Numbered from the stretch's first letter, positions 44,062-55,361 are shown. The stretch: 64,000 bases of DNA from Actibacterium naphthalenivorans (GCF_014196965.1 NZ_JACIEQ010000001.1:124001-188000), one strand, 5' to 3'. The notes: a model not told the origin generated them from the letters alone. Made by a program: numbers and translations.

Positions 44062-45507
44062 ATGACCGAATTCGCAGACTTGGGGCTGGACCCCAAAGTG
44101 CTTTCAGCCGTATCCGACGCCAGCTATGAAACCCCGACCCCGATCCAGGCCGGGGCCATCCCCCCCGCCCTTGCCGGCCGCGATGTTCTGGGCATTGCCC
44201 AGACCGGCACCGGCAAGACCGCCAGCTTCACCCTGCCGATGATCACGATGCTGGCCAAGGGCCGCGCCCGTGCCCGCATGCCCCGCAGCCTGGTGCTGGC
44301 CCCCACACGGGAACTGGCCGCGCAGGTCGCCGAAAACTTCGACATCTACGCCAAGAACACCAAGCTGACCAAGGCGCTGCTGATCGGCGGCGTGTCGTTC
44401 AAGGAACAGGACCAGCTGATCGACAAGGGCGTCGATGTGCTGATCGCCACCCCCGGCCGCCTGCTTGATCATTTCGAGCGCGGCAAGCTGCTGCTCACCG
44501 GCGTGCAGATCATGGTGGTGGATGAGGCCGACCGGATGCTCGACATGGGTTTCATCCCCGATATCGAGCGTATCTTCCAGATGACGCCCTTCACCCGGCA
44601 GACCCTGTTCTTCTCGGCCACCATGGCGCCCGAGATCGAGCGGATCACCAACACCTTTCTGTCCAACCCGGTGAAGATCGAGGTCGCCCGCGCCGCGACC
44701 ACCGGCGAGAATATCGAACAGGGCGTGGTGATGTTCCGCGCCAGCCGCAAGGACCGGCAGGCCAGCGAAAAGCGCGAGCTGCTGCGCGCGCTGATCGAGC
44801 AGGAGGGCGACGCCTGCACCAACGCCATCATCTTCTGCAACCGCAAGACCGAGGTCGATGTGGTGGCCAAATCGCTGACCAAATATGGTTATGACGCGGC
44901 CCCCATCCATGGCGATCTGGATCAGTCGCAGCGCACCAAGACACTGGATTCGTTCCGCGAGGGCAAGCTGCGCTTTCTCGTCGCCTCTGATGTGGCCGCG
45001 CGCGGGCTGGACGTGCCCGCCGTCAGCCATGTCTTCAACTACGACGTGCCCAGCCATGCCGAGGATTACGTGCACCGCATCGGTCGCACCGGCCGCGCCG
45101 GGCGCAAGGGCAAGACGCTGATGATCTGCGTGCCGCATGACGAAAAGAATTTCGCCAATATCGAAACGCTGGTAGGCAAGCCGATCCCGCGCGTGGAAAG
45201 CCCGATCAAGGGCGCCCCTGCCCCCGAAGAGCAAAGCGAACCGGGCGAAAAGGCTGAAAAACCGACCCCGACGAGCAGCCGCAAACGGTCGTCCCGCACG
45301 TCCAGCGCGAAATCCACAGAGACCGCAGCCCCCGCCCAGGCGTCGACGCCCCCGTCGAAATCATCTTCCTCCACACGCGGCAACGGATCGAAATCGTCGA
45401 AATCCTCGTCGAGCCGTTCCGGCAGCCGCCGTGACGAACCGGTGGTCGGCATGGGCGATCACATGCCCGCCTTCCTGACCCGTTCGTTCAAGGCCCCGGC
45501 AGACTAA
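44062..45507 (+). CDS. DEAD-box RNA helicase, RhlE type
   Basis: ATP-dependent RNA helicase used in ribosome assembly or RNA decay; 481 residues. Motifs in order: Q motif 'PTPIQAGAIPPAL', I 'AQTGTGKTASFTLP', Ia 'PTRELAAQV', II 'VVDEADRMLDMGF' (DEAD), III 'FFSATM', V 'VASDVAARGLDVPAVSHV' and VI 'YVHRIGRTGRAG'. The C-terminal 110 residues are a Ser/Lys/Pro-rich tail that probably binds RNA. RhlE is the closest group; CsdA is possible. Confidence 0.92.
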   Translation: MTEFADLGLDPKVLSAVSDASYETPTPIQAGAIPPALAGRDVLGIAQTGTGKTASFTLPMITMLAKGRARARMPRSLVLAPTRELAAQVAENFDIYAKNTKLTKALLIGGVSFKEQDQLIDKGVDVLIATPGRLLDHFERGKLLLTGVQIMVVDEADRMLDMGFIPDIERIFQMTPFTRQTLFFSATMAPEIERITNTFLSNPVKIEVARAATTGENIEQGVVMFRASRKDRQASEKRELLRALIEQEGDACTNAIIFCNRKTEVDVVAKSLTKYGYDAAPIHGDLDQSQRTKTLDSFREGKLRFLVASDVAARGLDVPAVSHVFNYDVPSHAEDYVHRIGRTGRAGRKGKTLMICVPHDEKNFANIETLVGKPIPRVESPIKGAPAPEEQSEPGEKAEKPTPTSSRKRSSRTSSAKSTETAAPAQASTPPSKSSSSTRGNGSKSSKSSSSRSGSRRDEPVVGMGDHMPAFLTRSFKAPAD

Positions 45508-45531
45508 GCCGGGGCACAGGGCAGTTCGGAA

Positions 45532-45567
45532 TTTTCCGCGAAAATCATAGCGAATTTTCGCGGAAAA
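45532..45567. terminator. Bidirectional terminator between the helicase and RNase J genes
   Basis: TTTTCCGCGAAAAT (45532-45545) and ATTTTCGCGGAAAA (45554-45567) form a perfect 14-bp stem with an 8-base loop. Each arm ends in a run of A or T, so it works on both strands between convergent genes. A second hairpin CCCCGGC/GCCGGGG (45494-45514) overlaps the helicase stop. Confidence 0.85.
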
Positions 45568-45577
45568 CCTTGCCGGT

Positions 45578-47251
45578 TCAGGCCACCAGACGGCTGATCA
45601 CCACCACGACCTCGGGCTTGCGCCCGATCTCCTGCAGCGCCACCTGGCGGGTGCGGCGGCGCAGCAGGTCTTCCAGCTTGTCGTCATCGGCCAGCGTCTT
45701 GTCGTCGGCCCGTGCGATCAACTGGGCCAGATCGCCCTCCAGCACCTCGGCCAGCGCGGCGTTCGAACTGCCGGTTTCCGGCAGGCCCTTCAGCTCGACC
45801 CAGGGTTCGCCCAGCGGCTCGTCGTCTTCGTCGATGATCAGCGTGACCATCACCAGCCCGTTCAGCGCCAGCCGGATACGGTCGCGCACGATGCCATCCA
45901 GCGCGCCGATCTGAACGCTGCCATCGAGATAGGTGCGCCCGGCCTCGATCTGCCCGACGACGCGCGGCGCCTTGCCGCTGAGGTCAAGCATGGTGCCGTT
46001 GGTCGCGATGGCGGCGGCAAATCCGTTTTCGGCGGCCAGCTTGACATGCTCACGCAGGTGCCGGTGTTCGCCGTGCATCGGCACCACCATCTGCGGCTTC
46101 ATGATCTTGTGCACCGTCTCCAGATCTGGGCGGTTGGCGTGCCCGGACACGTGATAGAGATCGGCCGCGTCATCCACCACATCCACGCCCATTTCCGAAA
46201 ACGCGTTGACGATATGGATCACGCCCTTTTCGTTCCCCGGAATGGTCTTTGACGAGAACAGGAACATGTCCCCTTCTTTCATCGACAGGCCCAGGTATTT
46301 GCCGCGCGAAAGCTGCGCCGAAGCCGCGCGCCGTTCGCCCTGGCTGCCGGTGACGATCAGCATCAGGTGATCGCGCGGAATACTGACGGCATCCTCTGGC
46401 GGCACCGTCGTCGGGAAATCGGTCAGCACGCCGCTTTCCACCCCGGCCTCGACCATGCGTCGCATCGCCCGCCCCAGCAGCACCACCGAACGCCCGGCAT
46501 CGCGCCCGGCCTCGGCCAGCGTCTTTACCCGCGCGATGTTGGAGGCGAAGGTGGTTGCAACCACCATGCCCTCGGCTTTTTGCACAAGCTGGCGGATCGC
46601 CGGGCCGACAGACGATTCCGACCGCCCCGCATTGGGCGAGAACACATTGGTTGAATCGCAGATCAGCGCCTTGACGCCCTTGCCCGCGACCTCGGCCCAC
46701 AAGGCCGGATCGAACGGGTCACCGACGCCGGGGGTTTCATCAAGCTTGAAGTCGCCGGTATGCACCAGCCGCCCGGCCGGCGTATCGATCACCATGCCAG
46801 AGCTTTCGGGGATCGAGTGCGAGACCGGCAGGAACGACACCGTGAACGGCCCCGCCTTGATCTTTTCGGGATATGCCGCGACGACCCGGATGATCGACGG
46901 ATCCTGCCCTTTTTCCTCGAGCTTGCGCGCGGCGATATTGCCGGTGAAGGCGCGGGTATAGACCGGCGCCTTCAGGCGCGGCCACAACAGGCCCAGGGCC
47001 CCCACGTGATCTTCATGGGCATGGGTGATGAAAATCGCCTCAAGCCGGTCGGCACGGGCCTCCAGCCAGGCGATATCGGCGAAGATCAGATCGACGCCGG
47101 GGGTATTTTCCATCTCGGGGAAAGTCACCCCCACATCGACCAGGATCAGCCGTTCGTTGTCTGCCGGCCCGTAGCCGTAGACATAGGCATTCATCCCGAT
47201 CTCTCCCGCTCCACCGAGGGGCAGGTAAATCAGTCGGTTCTTACTGCTCAT
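45578..47251 (-). CDS. rnj: Ribonuclease J
   Basis: Metallo-beta-lactamase/beta-CASP nuclease with endo- and 5'-exonuclease activity on RNA; 557 residues. The zinc motif is 'FITHAHEDHVGALGLLW', with 'VHTGDFKLDE' and the beta-CASP region 'MVVPMHGEHRHLREH'. The length and C-terminal domain fit alphaproteobacterial RNase J. It overlaps the coaX stop by 4 bases and is the last gene of the nuo-birA-coaX run. Confidence 0.94.
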   Translation of the reverse strand: MSSKNRLIYLPLGGAGEIGMNAYVYGYGPADNERLILVDVGVTFPEMENTPGVDLIFADIAWLEARADRLEAIFITHAHEDHVGALGLLWPRLKAPVYTRAFTGNIAARKLEEKGQDPSIIRVVAAYPEKIKAGPFTVSFLPVSHSIPESSGMVIDTPAGRLVHTGDFKLDETPGVGDPFDPALWAEVAGKGVKALICDSTNVFSPNAGRSESSVGPAIRQLVQKAEGMVVATTFASNIARVKTLAEAGRDAGRSVVLLGRAMRRMVEAGVESGVLTDFPTTVPPEDAVSIPRDHLMLIVTGSQGERRAASAQLSRGKYLGLSMKEGDMFLFSSKTIPGNEKGVIHIVNAFSEMGVDVVDDAADLYHVSGHANRPDLETVHKIMKPQMVVPMHGEHRHLREHVKLAAENGFAAAIATNGTMLDLSGKAPRVVGQIEAGRTYLDGSVQIGALDGIVRDRIRLALNGLVMVTLIIDEDDEPLGEPWVELKGLPETGSSNAALAEVLEGDLAQLIARADDKTLADDDKLEDLLRRRTRQVALQEIGRKPEVVVVISRLVA

Positions 47252-48027
47252 AAAGCGCCGTTTTCCTTGTTATAGGCGTGAATCACGGTCAGGCCGTGCA
47301 TCGTCAAATCATCTTCAATCGTGTCAAACAGGCCGTCGCCGGTGGCGAACAAAGGGGCCAGCCCGCCGGTGCCCACAACCTTCATCGGTTTTCCGTATTC
47401 TGCACGGATACGTTCGGATATTCCCTGGATCAGGCCGATATAGCCCCAGAAAATGCCGGATTGGATACAGGCCACGGTGTTGGTGCCTATTACCCTGTCC
47501 GGCTTGGTGATGTCCACATGCGGAAGCGCCGCAGCGCCCTGGTGCAGCGCCTCGAGGCTCAGGTTCACCCCCGGCGCGATCACCCCGCCCACATAGGCGC
47601 CATCCCCGGCAACCACATCGAAATTGGTGGCGGTGCCGAAATCGACCACCACGACATCGCCGCCATGCCGGTCGAACGCGCCGGCCGCATTGGCCAGCCG
47701 GTCGGGCCCGACCGCGGTGCCCGGATCGACCCGCGGCGCGACCGGCAACAGGCAGTCGGGCCGCCCCACGACCAATGGCCGCGTATTGAAATAGCGGTCG
47801 GTGAAGACGCGCAGGTTGAACACCACGCGCGGCACCGTGGAGGAAATGATCACATCGGTGATGTCGGCATCGATACCGTGGTGGCGCACCAGCGTGGTGT
47901 ACCAGGTGAAATACTGATCCGCCGTGCGCTGATGCTCGGTCGAGGTGCGCAGCGTGCACAAGAAGCGCGTGCCGTCCCAGATCGAGAAAACCGTGTTGGT
48001 ATTGCCGCAGTCGATGCAAAGGAGCAT
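47248..48027 (-). CDS. coaX: Type III pantothenate kinase
   Basis: First step of coenzyme A synthesis (pantothenate to 4'-phosphopantothenate); 259 residues. 'LLCIDCGNTNTVFSIWDG' (phosphate-1 motif), 'TAVGPDRLANAAGA' and 'VVVDFGTATNFDVV' are the family motifs. It lies 10 bases after birA. Confidence 0.95.
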   Translation of the reverse strand: MLLCIDCGNTNTVFSIWDGTRFLCTLRTSTEHQRTADQYFTWYTTLVRHHGIDADITDVIISSTVPRVVFNLRVFTDRYFNTRPLVVGRPDCLLPVAPRVDPGTAVGPDRLANAAGAFDRHGGDVVVVDFGTATNFDVVAGDGAYVGGVIAPGVNLSLEALHQGAAALPHVDITKPDRVIGTNTVACIQSGIFWGYIGLIQGISERIRAEYGKPMKVVGTGGLAPLFATGDGLFDTIEDDLTMHGLTVIHAYNKENGAL

Positions 48028-48037
48028 GAACCCCTCC

Positions 48038-48802
48038 CTAGAAATAGATGTCCGCCGCCGCGATGGCCCGGCGGCCCTGCGCCGTCTTTAGGATGAGATT
48101 GCCGGCCTCGTCCACCGTCTCGAACGTGCCGGTCACGTCTTCGCGGCCGGTGCGCGCGGTGATCACCTCGCCCAGCCGCGCGGCCTTGCTCAGCCACATG
48201 CGCCGGACCGGATCGAAGCCGAACTGGCCAAAGCGGGTTTCCCATTCGGCAAAGGCGCAGGCCAGTTCGAAAAGCACGCCTTGCGCCGGCAGCTTCGCCT
48301 GGCTGTAATCGGCCAGCGCCACCGGTGGCACCGCCCCCGGCTCGACCTCGACCGGCGCCGGGGCGGAGATCAGATTGATGCCGATGCCGATGCTCAGCCT
48401 GTCAGCCGCCCCGCCGGCGCCCTGCGCCTCGAGCAGTATTCCGGCCACCTTGCCGCCGGCCAGCAGCACGTCATTGGGCCATTTCAGCGCAAGCTGGCGC
48501 GCATCCACAACCTTGCGCAGCGTGTCGTAAAGTGCCAGCGAGGCAACGAAGGAGCGCAGCGCCGCCTGATCCGCAGGGCCGTTCGGCTGCATCACCAGGG
48601 TGGCGGCGAAATTGCCCTCGGGGTTCGCCCAGGCCCTTCCCCGCCGCCCGCGCGCGGCGGTCTGGCGCCGGGCCAGGATCCAGGTCGGCCCGGCAAGCGA
48701 CGGCGCGCGGCGCGCCGCCTCGGCCATCGTGCTGTCGACCTCATCAAGGATGATCCGGTCGTACCCGTCAGGCCAGCCCGTCGAGTCGATGTCAGTTGAC
48801 AA
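48038..48802 (-). CDS. birA: Biotin--[acetyl-CoA-carboxylase] ligase
   Basis: Attaches biotin to the carboxyl carrier protein; 254 residues. The biotinyl-AMP motif is present as '[18 protein letters not shown]' and '[18 protein letters not shown]'. There is no N-terminal DNA-binding domain, so it is a catalytic-only ligase and not a repressor. Its start lies 11 bases inside the nuoN 3' end, so it is translated with the complex I genes. Confidence 0.93.
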   Translation of the reverse strand: MSTDIDSTGWPDGYDRIILDEVDSTMAEAARRAPSLAGPTWILARRQTAARGRRGRAWANPEGNFAATLVMQPNGPADQAALRSFVASLALYDTLRKVVDARQLALKWPNDVLLAGGKVAGILLEAQGAGGAADRLSIGIGINLISAPAPVEVEPGAVPPVALADYSQAKLPAQGVLFELACAFAEWETRFGQFGFDPVRRMWLSKAARLGEVITARTGREDVTGTFETVDEAGNLILKTAQGRRAIAAADIYF

Positions 48803-50234
48803 GGGTTTCGGCCGCGCTCAGCGCCAGCCCTTCGACCCCGAACAGGTTCACAACCCCCACCACCATGATCGCCGCCGAAGCCATCAGAAAGGCCCAGAGC
48901 ACCGGGTTCATGGTGCCGTCGAGCCCCGCTTCCTGCTCCTGGCCGAAATACATGTAATAGACGATCCGCAGATAGTAGAACGCCCCGATCACCGAGGCGA
49001 TCACGCCCGCGATGGCCAGCCAGGCATAGCCCGCGTCGACCGCTGCCATCAGCACGTAGAACTTGCCGAAAAAGCCGACCAGCGGCGGCACACCCGCCAG
49101 GCTGAACAGAAGCACCATCATCGCCAGCGCCCGCAGCGGCTCGCGCTTCGAATACATGTTGAGCGCGCCGATATCTGTCACCGGCTGCCCGTCCTTTTCC
49201 ATCGCAAGGATAAAGGCGAAGGTGCCGACATTCATGGTGACGTAGATCGCCATGTAGATCAGCATAGCCTGAACACCGCCCGCGGTTCCGGCGGCCAGCC
49301 CCATCAGCGCATAGCCCATATGCGCGATCGACGAATAGGCCATCAGCCGCTTGATGTTGCGCTGGCTGATCGCAGCGACAGCCCCGAGGAACATCGACAG
49401 CAACGACAGCAGCGCGATCACCTGCCCCCAGTCATGGGTGACATGGCCGAACGCGTCGAACATCACGCGGGCGAACAGGCCCATCGCCGCCATCTTGGGC
49501 GCGGTGGAAAAGAAGGCGGTGACGGGCGTGGGCGAGCCTTCGTAGACATCCGGCGTCCACATGTGGAACGGCACCGCCGACACCTTGAACGCCAGACCGC
49601 AGATCATGAAGACCAGCCCGAACAGCAGGCCGAGCGAGATCCCGTCTTCCGACGCGGTGGTGATGATGCCCGAGAACAGCGTGGTGCCGCTATAGCCATA
49701 GGTCAGCGACGCCCCGTAAAGCAGCATGCCCGAGCTGAGCGCGCCGAGGACGAAATACTTCAGCCCGGCCTCTGTCGATTTCGCGCTGTCGCGCCGCAGC
49801 GACGCGACGACATAGAGCGAGAGCGACTGCAGCTCCAGCCCCATATAGAGCGACATCAGATCGCCGGACGAGACCATCATCATCATGCCGACGATCGCCA
49901 GCGCCACCAGAACGGGAAACTCGAACCGCAGCAGCCCCAGACGCGCCATGTAATCCTGTGCCATCAACAGCACCGCCGCGCCCGACACCAGGATCACCAC
50001 CTTGGCGAACCGCGCGAAGCCGTCGTCGATGAAGGCGCCGTTGAACGCGGTATCGGTGCCGCCGCCGGAGAAACCGACCCAGACCGCCAGCGCCAGGAAC
50101 ACCGCCGCGGTGATCCAGACAAGCAGCGGCGCGGTCTTGTCCTTGCCGGTATAGACCCCGAAGAGCAGCGCCCCCATGGCGAAGACCGCCAGCAGGATCT
50201 CGGGCAGGATAACGGAGAAATCGGCAGAGGTCAT
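48792..50234 (-). CDS. nuoN: NADH-quinone oxidoreductase subunit N
   Basis: Antiporter-like membrane subunit of complex I, one of three proton-pumping modules; 480 residues, about 14 helices. '[26 protein letters not shown]' region carries the conserved Lys and the family signature, and '[17 protein letters not shown]' follows. It lies 11 bases after nuoM and is the last complex I gene. Confidence 0.97.
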   Translation of the reverse strand: MTSADFSVILPEILLAVFAMGALLFGVYTGKDKTAPLLVWITAAVFLALAVWVGFSGGGTDTAFNGAFIDDGFARFAKVVILVSGAAVLLMAQDYMARLGLLRFEFPVLVALAIVGMMMMVSSGDLMSLYMGLELQSLSLYVVASLRRDSAKSTEAGLKYFVLGALSSGMLLYGASLTYGYSGTTLFSGIITTASEDGISLGLLFGLVFMICGLAFKVSAVPFHMWTPDVYEGSPTPVTAFFSTAPKMAAMGLFARVMFDAFGHVTHDWGQVIALLSLLSMFLGAVAAISQRNIKRLMAYSSIAHMGYALMGLAAGTAGGVQAMLIYMAIYVTMNVGTFAFILAMEKDGQPVTDIGALNMYSKREPLRALAMMVLLFSLAGVPPLVGFFGKFYVLMAAVDAGYAWLAIAGVIASVIGAFYYLRIVYYMYFGQEQEAGLDGTMNPVLWAFLMASAAIMVVGVVNLFGVEGLALSAAETLVN

Positions 50235-50245
50235 CGCGCTCCCCT

Positions 50246-51790
50246 TCAGTGCTGTGCAAGCCGGACGGCGATGTCGCTGTCATGCAGCGCCGTCTGGTGG
50301 GTTGAAACGAGGGCCTCGACCGAGGGGCCGATGATATCGGTGATCAGGCTGGGATAGACGCCCAGCAGCAGGGTCATGACGATCAGCGGGGCAAAGATCG
50401 CCCGCTCGCGCCCGGTCATGTCGGTGATCGTGCGCAGGCTCTCCTTGATCAGGTCGCCGAACACCACCCGGCGATAGAGCCACAGCGCATAGCAGGCCGA
50501 CAGGATCACACCCGATGTCGCCACCACCGCCACCCAGGTGTTGACCTGGAAGACACCCGTCAGGGTCAGAAACTCGCCCACGAACCCGCTGGTGCCCGGC
50601 AGGCCGACATTGGCCATGGTGAACAGCATGAACACCAGCGCATAGGCCGGCATCCGGTTCACGAGGCCGCCGTAAGCGTCGATCTCGCGCGTGTGCATCC
50701 GGTCATAGATCACGCCGACGCACAGGAACAGCGCGCCAGACACGAACCCGTGGCTGATCATCTGGAAGATCGCGCCATCCAGCCCCTGCTGGTTGGCTGC
50801 GAAAATCCCCATGGTGACAAAGCCCATATGCGCGACCGAGGAATAGGCGATCAGCTTTTTCATGTCCGACTGCACCAGCGCCACGAGGCTGGTATAGACG
50901 ATGGCGATGGCCGACAGCCACAGCACCAGCGGCGCCAGCAGATCGCTTGCCACCGGGAACATCGGCAGGCTGAACCGCAGAAAGCCGTAGCCCCCCATCT
51001 TCAGCAGGATCGCGGCCAGCACGACCGAACCCGCGGTGGGCGCCTGCACGTGCGCGTCGGGCAGCCAGGTATGCACCGGCCACATCGGCATCTTCACCGC
51101 GAAGCTGGCGAAGAAGGCCAGCCACAGCAACGTCTGCATCCCGCCGACGATCTGCCAGCCCAGCAGGCTGATCGCACCGGTGCTGAACTGATGGGTCAGC
51201 AGCGTCGGAATGTCTGTCGTTCCCGCCTCCATATACATGGCGATCATGGCGACCAGCATCAGGACGGACCCGAGGAAGGTGTAGAGGAAGAACTTGAACG
51301 CCGCATAGATGCGATTCTTGCCGCCCCAGATGCCGATGATCAGGAACATCGGGATCAGCCCGCCTTCGAAGAACAGGTAGAACAACACCAGATCAAGCGC
51401 GCAGAACACGCCCAGCATCAGGGTTTCCAGCACCAGAAAGGCGATCATGTATTCCTTGACCCGCACCTTCACATCCCAGCAGGCCGCGATGGTCAGCGGC
51501 ATCAGGAAGGTGGTCAGCATCACGAACAGCACCGAAATGCCATCGACGCCCATCTTGTACTTCAGCCCCATCAGCCAGTCACGTTCCTCGACGAACTGAA
51601 AGCCGGTGTCGGCCGGGTCGAACCCGAACAGCAGAAACAGCGACACCAGGAAGGTGAAGGTGGTGGCGATCAGCGCGACCCATTTGGCATTGCGCTGCGC
51701 CGCCTCATCTTCTCCGCGCAGGAAAAACGCCAGCACCACCGCCGCGATCAGCGGAATGAAGGTGATCATCGACAGAAGGTTTTCCATCAC
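50246..51790 (-). CDS. nuoM: NADH-quinone oxidoreductase subunit M
   Basis: Antiporter-like membrane subunit of complex I; 514 residues. '[20 protein letters not shown]' and '[18 protein letters not shown]' are the conserved blocks with the buried Lys residues of the proton path. It overlaps nuoL by 4 bases. Confidence 0.98.
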   Translation of the reverse strand: MMENLLSMITFIPLIAAVVLAFFLRGEDEAAQRNAKWVALIATTFTFLVSLFLLFGFDPADTGFQFVEERDWLMGLKYKMGVDGISVLFVMLTTFLMPLTIAACWDVKVRVKEYMIAFLVLETLMLGVFCALDLVLFYLFFEGGLIPMFLIIGIWGGKNRIYAAFKFFLYTFLGSVLMLVAMIAMYMEAGTTDIPTLLTHQFSTGAISLLGWQIVGGMQTLLWLAFFASFAVKMPMWPVHTWLPDAHVQAPTAGSVVLAAILLKMGGYGFLRFSLPMFPVASDLLAPLVLWLSAIAIVYTSLVALVQSDMKKLIAYSSVAHMGFVTMGIFAANQQGLDGAIFQMISHGFVSGALFLCVGVIYDRMHTREIDAYGGLVNRMPAYALVFMLFTMANVGLPGTSGFVGEFLTLTGVFQVNTWVAVVATSGVILSACYALWLYRRVVFGDLIKESLRTITDMTGRERAIFAPLIVMTLLLGVYPSLITDIIGPSVEALVSTHQTALHDSDIAVRLAQH

Positions 51791-53910
51791 TCAGCCCCCC
51801 CGCTGATCGCCATCCACGTGATCAGGACAACAACCCCGATCACCATGGCAAAGGCATAGTGGAACAGATAGCCCGACTGGGCCCGCCCCGCGAGGCGCGT
51901 GAAGAAGGGAATGACCCCCATCGCGACCCCGTTGATCGACCCGTCGATCACGTTGCCGTCGCCGCGCCGCCACAGGAAACCGCCCAGCCATCTGGCCGGC
52001 CGCACGAAGAGAAAATCGTAGACCTCGTCGAAATACCATTTGTTCAGCAGGAACAGGTAGAGCGGCCGCTGGCTTTCGGCCAGTTTCTTCGGCAGCGCCG
52101 GGTTCACGATATAGAACAGATAGGCGACGGCCAGCCCGATCAGCATCGCGATGAAGGGCGAGACCTTGACCCATGCGGGCGCGTGGTGCGCGTCGTCGAT
52201 CACGTGATTGTCCGGGCCCATGAAGATAGCGCCAACGGGCGCGGTGCCGGCGGAATGCGCCGCCGCCGTCTCTGCAGGTCCTGTGTCGGCCATGGTGGCG
52301 GCGTTATCCGTGGCGACCTCGCCATGCGCGGCGTCGCCCGCCGTCTCCTCCGTGCCATGCCCGGCCTCTGCCGCAACCTCATGCGCGGGGATGCCGAAGA
52401 AGCGGTTCAGCTTGTCATGATCGCCGAAGAACGGGCCGTAAAACACCATGCCGGAGAAGATGGCGCCGATGGCCAGAACCCCGAGCGGGATCAGCATGAC
52501 CCGCGGGCTTTCATGCGCGTGATCATGGGTGTGCTTGTCGCCCCGCGCGGTGCCGAAGAAGGTCATGAACATCAGCCGCCAGCTGTAGAAGCTGGTGAAA
52601 CAGGCCGCGATGACCAGCATCCAGAAGGCATAGCCGGTGCCGCCCGCATAGGCGCTTTCGATGATCGCGTCTTTCGACAGGAAACCGGCAAAGCCGATGC
52701 TGGTCAGCGGGATGCCGACACCGGTGATGGCCAGCGTGCCGATCATCATCGCCCAGTAAGTCAGCGGGATCTTTTTGCGCAGGCCGCCATAATTCCGCAT
52801 GTCCTGTTCGTGATGCATCGCGTGGATCACCGATCCCGCGCCAAGGAACAGCATCGCCTTGAAGAACGCGTGGGTCAGCAGGTGGAACATCGCCGCCGAA
52901 TAGACGCCGACCCCCGCCGCCACGAACATGTAGCCGAGCTGCGAGCAGGTCGAATATGCAATCACCCGCTTGATGTCATTCTGTACCAGCCCGACGGTGG
53001 CCGCGAAGAACGCGGTGCTGGCGCCCAGGAACACGATGAACCCGGTGGCGCCCGGCGCGTATTCATAGAGCGGCGACATGCGGCAGACCAGGAACACCCC
53101 GGCGGTGACCATCGTCGCGGCGTGAATCAGCGCCGACACCGGTGTCGGGCCTTCCATCGCGTCGGGCAGCCAGGTGTGCAGGAACAGCTGCGCCGATTTG
53201 CCCATCGCGCCGATGAACAGCAGAACCCCGATCAGGTTGGCCGCGTTCCAGTCGCGCCACAGAAAGCTCAGCTGCGTTTCGGCCAGCATCGGGCCGGCGG
53301 CGAAGACATCATCGAACAGCAGGCTGTCGGTCACGAAGAACAGCGCGAACATGCCCAGCAGGAAACCGAAATCGCCGACCCGGTTGACGATGAACGCCTT
53401 CATCGCCGCGTTGTTGGCCGAAGGTTTCTTCCAGTAGAAGCCGATCAGCAGGTAAGAGGCAACGCCGACCCCTTCCCAGCCGAAGAACATCTGCAGCAGG
53501 TTGTCGGCGGTGACCAGCGCCAGCATGGCGAAGGTGAAGAACGACAGATAGGCGAAAAAGCGGGCCTTGTAGGGTTCGTCCTCGCCCCATTGCGGGTCAT
53601 GCGCCATGTAGCCGAAGCTGTAGAGATGCACGAGCGACGATACCGTGGTGACCACGATCAGCATGATCGCCGTCAGCCGGTCCAGCCGGATCGCCCATTC
53701 GGTTGCCAGCGAACCGCTTTCCACCCAGCGCATGATCGGGATCTGCACCATCTCGCCGTCGAACGACAGGAAAACGATCCAGCTGAGCAGGCAGGCCAGG
53801 AACAGCAGGCCGGTGGTGATCCATTGCGCCGCGGCCTCGCCGATCAGGCGCCAGCCGAAGCCCGCGATGATCGCGCCGATCAGCGGCGCGAAGAGGATGA
53901 TGCTTGTCAT
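51787..53910 (-). CDS. nuoL: NADH-quinone oxidoreductase subunit L
   Basis: Largest antiporter-like subunit, with the long lateral helix; 707 residues. '[20 protein letters not shown]' and '[19 protein letters not shown]' are diagnostic. A low-complexity loop of about 70 residues rich in Ala, His, Glu and Thr (around residues 505-580) is inserted before the C-terminal helices. It lies 6 bases after nuoK. Confidence 0.98.
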   Translation of the reverse strand: MTSIILFAPLIGAIIAGFGWRLIGEAAAQWITTGLLFLACLLSWIVFLSFDGEMVQIPIMRWVESGSLATEWAIRLDRLTAIMLIVVTTVSSLVHLYSFGYMAHDPQWGEDEPYKARFFAYLSFFTFAMLALVTADNLLQMFFGWEGVGVASYLLIGFYWKKPSANNAAMKAFIVNRVGDFGFLLGMFALFFVTDSLLFDDVFAAGPMLAETQLSFLWRDWNAANLIGVLLFIGAMGKSAQLFLHTWLPDAMEGPTPVSALIHAATMVTAGVFLVCRMSPLYEYAPGATGFIVFLGASTAFFAATVGLVQNDIKRVIAYSTCSQLGYMFVAAGVGVYSAAMFHLLTHAFFKAMLFLGAGSVIHAMHHEQDMRNYGGLRKKIPLTYWAMMIGTLAITGVGIPLTSIGFAGFLSKDAIIESAYAGGTGYAFWMLVIAACFTSFYSWRLMFMTFFGTARGDKHTHDHAHESPRVMLIPLGVLAIGAIFSGMVFYGPFFGDHDKLNRFFGIPAHEVAAEAGHGTEETAGDAAHGEVATDNAATMADTGPAETAAAHSAGTAPVGAIFMGPDNHVIDDAHHAPAWVKVSPFIAMLIGLAVAYLFYIVNPALPKKLAESQRPLYLFLLNKWYFDEVYDFLFVRPARWLGGFLWRRGDGNVIDGSINGVAMGVIPFFTRLAGRAQSGYLFHYAFAMVIGVVVLITWMAISGGAE

Positions 53911-53916
53911 GGTCGC

Positions 53917-54222
53917 TTACCCCTTCATCACGTTGACGTCTTCGACCGCGATCGTGCCGCGGGTCCGGAAGAAGCAGACCAGAATGGCCAGGCCGATGGC
54001 GGCCTCGGCGGCGGCCACCGTCAGCACGAACAGCGTGAAGACCTGCCCGGCCAGATCCCCCAGATAGGAAGAGAAGGCGACGAAGTTGATGTTGACCGCC
54101 AGCAACATCAGTTCGATCGACATCAGGATGACGATGACGTTCTTCCGATTGAGGAAGATGCCGAAAATCCCGATGACAAAAAGCGCTGCGGCAACCGCCA
54201 GGTAGTGTTCCAGTCCAATCAT
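53917..54222 (-). CDS. nuoK: NADH-quinone oxidoreductase subunit K
   Basis: Small membrane subunit with three helices; 101 residues. '[20 protein letters not shown]' contains the conserved Glu of the proton channel, followed by a second conserved Glu in '[13 protein letters not shown]'. It is separated from nuoJ by 120 bases, the largest gap inside the complex I run. Confidence 0.97.
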   Translation of the reverse strand: MIGLEHYLAVAAALFVIGIFGIFLNRKNVIVILMSIELMLLAVNINFVAFSSYLGDLAGQVFTLFVLTVAAAEAAIGLAILVCFFRTRGTIAVEDVNVMKG

Positions 54223-54232
54223 GTCGTCCCTC

Positions 54233-54340
54233 CGGGCGTTTCGCCCGATTTCCGTCTTTCCCTGGCCCCCGCCCCCGCTTTCGCGAAGGTGGCGAAGGCC
54301 ACAGCCTAAACCGCCGCGCCCGTCATCCCGCCCAGGCGGG
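54233..54340 (-). terminator. Two hairpins in the nuoJ-nuoK gap
   Basis: CGGGCG-TTT-CGCCCG (54233-54247) and CCCGCC-CA-GGCGGG (54327-54340) lie in the 120-base gap. They may be partial terminators or processing sites that set the ratio of downstream antiporter subunits to upstream ones. Confidence 0.35.
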
Positions 54341-54342
54341 GA

Positions 54343-54957
54343 TCAAAGCCCCTGCCCCGGCTTCACGTCCTTCAGCTCCATCGCCTTGGCCGGGTCGCGA
54401 TAGATCTGCGCCAGAATGTCCTGGCGCTTGATATCCGTGCGGTGGCGCAGCGTCAGCACGATGGCCCCGATCATCGCCACCAGCAGGATCAGACCCGCCG
54501 CCTGGAACATATAGATATAGTCGTCATAGATAAGCTGCCCCAGCGCGGCGGTGTTGTGCACCTGATCCGCGTCCGGCGTTACCGCGCCGCGCAGCGCCTG
54601 CGCCTGATCGGCGAAATCCCAGACGCCGAACACCATGCCCAGCTCCATCAGCAGCACGACGCCGATCAGCCCGGCCAGCGGCACATAGCGCGCCATTTCC
54701 GCCTTCAGCTCGGCGAAATCGACATCCAGCATCATCACCACGAACAGGAACAGCACCGCCACCGCGCCGACATAGACGATGATCATCAGCATCGCCACGA
54801 ACTCGGCGCCCAGCAGCACGAACAGCCCGGCCGAGGACAGGAACGCCAGGATCAGCCACAGGACCGAATGCACCGGGTTTTTCGAAACCACCACGAACAT
54901 CCCCGCCGCGACCACCACGATGGCAAAGCAGTAGAAGGCGAAATCGGCCACGCTCAT
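54343..54957 (-). CDS. nuoJ: NADH-quinone oxidoreductase subunit J
   Basis: Membrane subunit at the junction of the peripheral and membrane arms; 204 residues with five helices. '[20 protein letters not shown]', '[20 protein letters not shown]' and the hydrophilic tail are as expected. Its start overlaps by 4 bases the stop of the carboxymuconolactone-decarboxylase-like gene. Confidence 0.96.
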   Translation of the reverse strand: MSVADFAFYCFAIVVVAAGMFVVVSKNPVHSVLWLILAFLSSAGLFVLLGAEFVAMLMIIVYVGAVAVLFLFVVMMLDVDFAELKAEMARYVPLAGLIGVVLLMELGMVFGVWDFADQAQALRGAVTPDADQVHNTAALGQLIYDDYIYMFQAAGLILLVAMIGAIVLTLRHRTDIKRQDILAQIYRDPAKAMELKDVKPGQGL

Positions 54958-55361
54958 GCGCTGTCCTCCTCGAGATCCTTGAACACCTCCTGCGCCAGGC
55001 GCAGGGCGTGGGTCATGGCGGGAATACCGCCCAGCATCGCCATCTGATAGATCACCTCGGCGATCTCCTGCTGGCTAGCGCCGGCCTCCAGCGCGTGGCG
55101 CACGGTCAGCTTGAACTGCGGTTCGGCCTGGGCACCCAGCACGGTCAGCCCGGCCAGCACCACCAAAAGACGGGTCTTGGCATCCAGCCCGTCCTTGTTG
55201 AAGGCGTTGCCCCACATCATGTCCATGAAGTTGCGCGGCATGGTCGGCATCAGCTTGTCGAACCCGTGCACCTGAAAGCTTTCCAGCGCCGGATTGAAAG
55301 CCTTGGCCATCGCGTGGCTCTGCTCCAGCATCCGCTCAAACATCTTTGTGAAATCGCTCAT
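54954..55361 (-). CDS. Carboxymuconolactone decarboxylase-like protein inside the nuo operon
   Basis: A 135-residue helical protein of the CMD/AhpD-like fold ('[19 protein letters not shown]' and '[20 protein letters not shown]'). It has no cysteine, so it cannot be an AhpD-type peroxidase. It overlaps nuoI and nuoJ by 4 bases each, so it is made with complex I. It may be an assembly or stability factor; no known function fits. Confidence 0.85.
   Translation of the reverse strand: MSDFTKMFERMLEQSHAMAKAFNPALESFQVHGFDKLMPTMPRNFMDMMWGNAFNKDGLDAKTRLLVVLAGLTVLGAQAEPQFKLTVRHALEAGASQQEIAEVIYQMAMLGGIPAMTHALRLAQEVFKDLEEDSA

Noticed and set aside
51859-54309. Long plus-strand open frame (816 codons) opposite nuoL and nuoK
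   Set aside because: Its translation is a mixture of His, Arg, Gln and Asp without domains; the minus strand encodes complete NuoL and NuoK.
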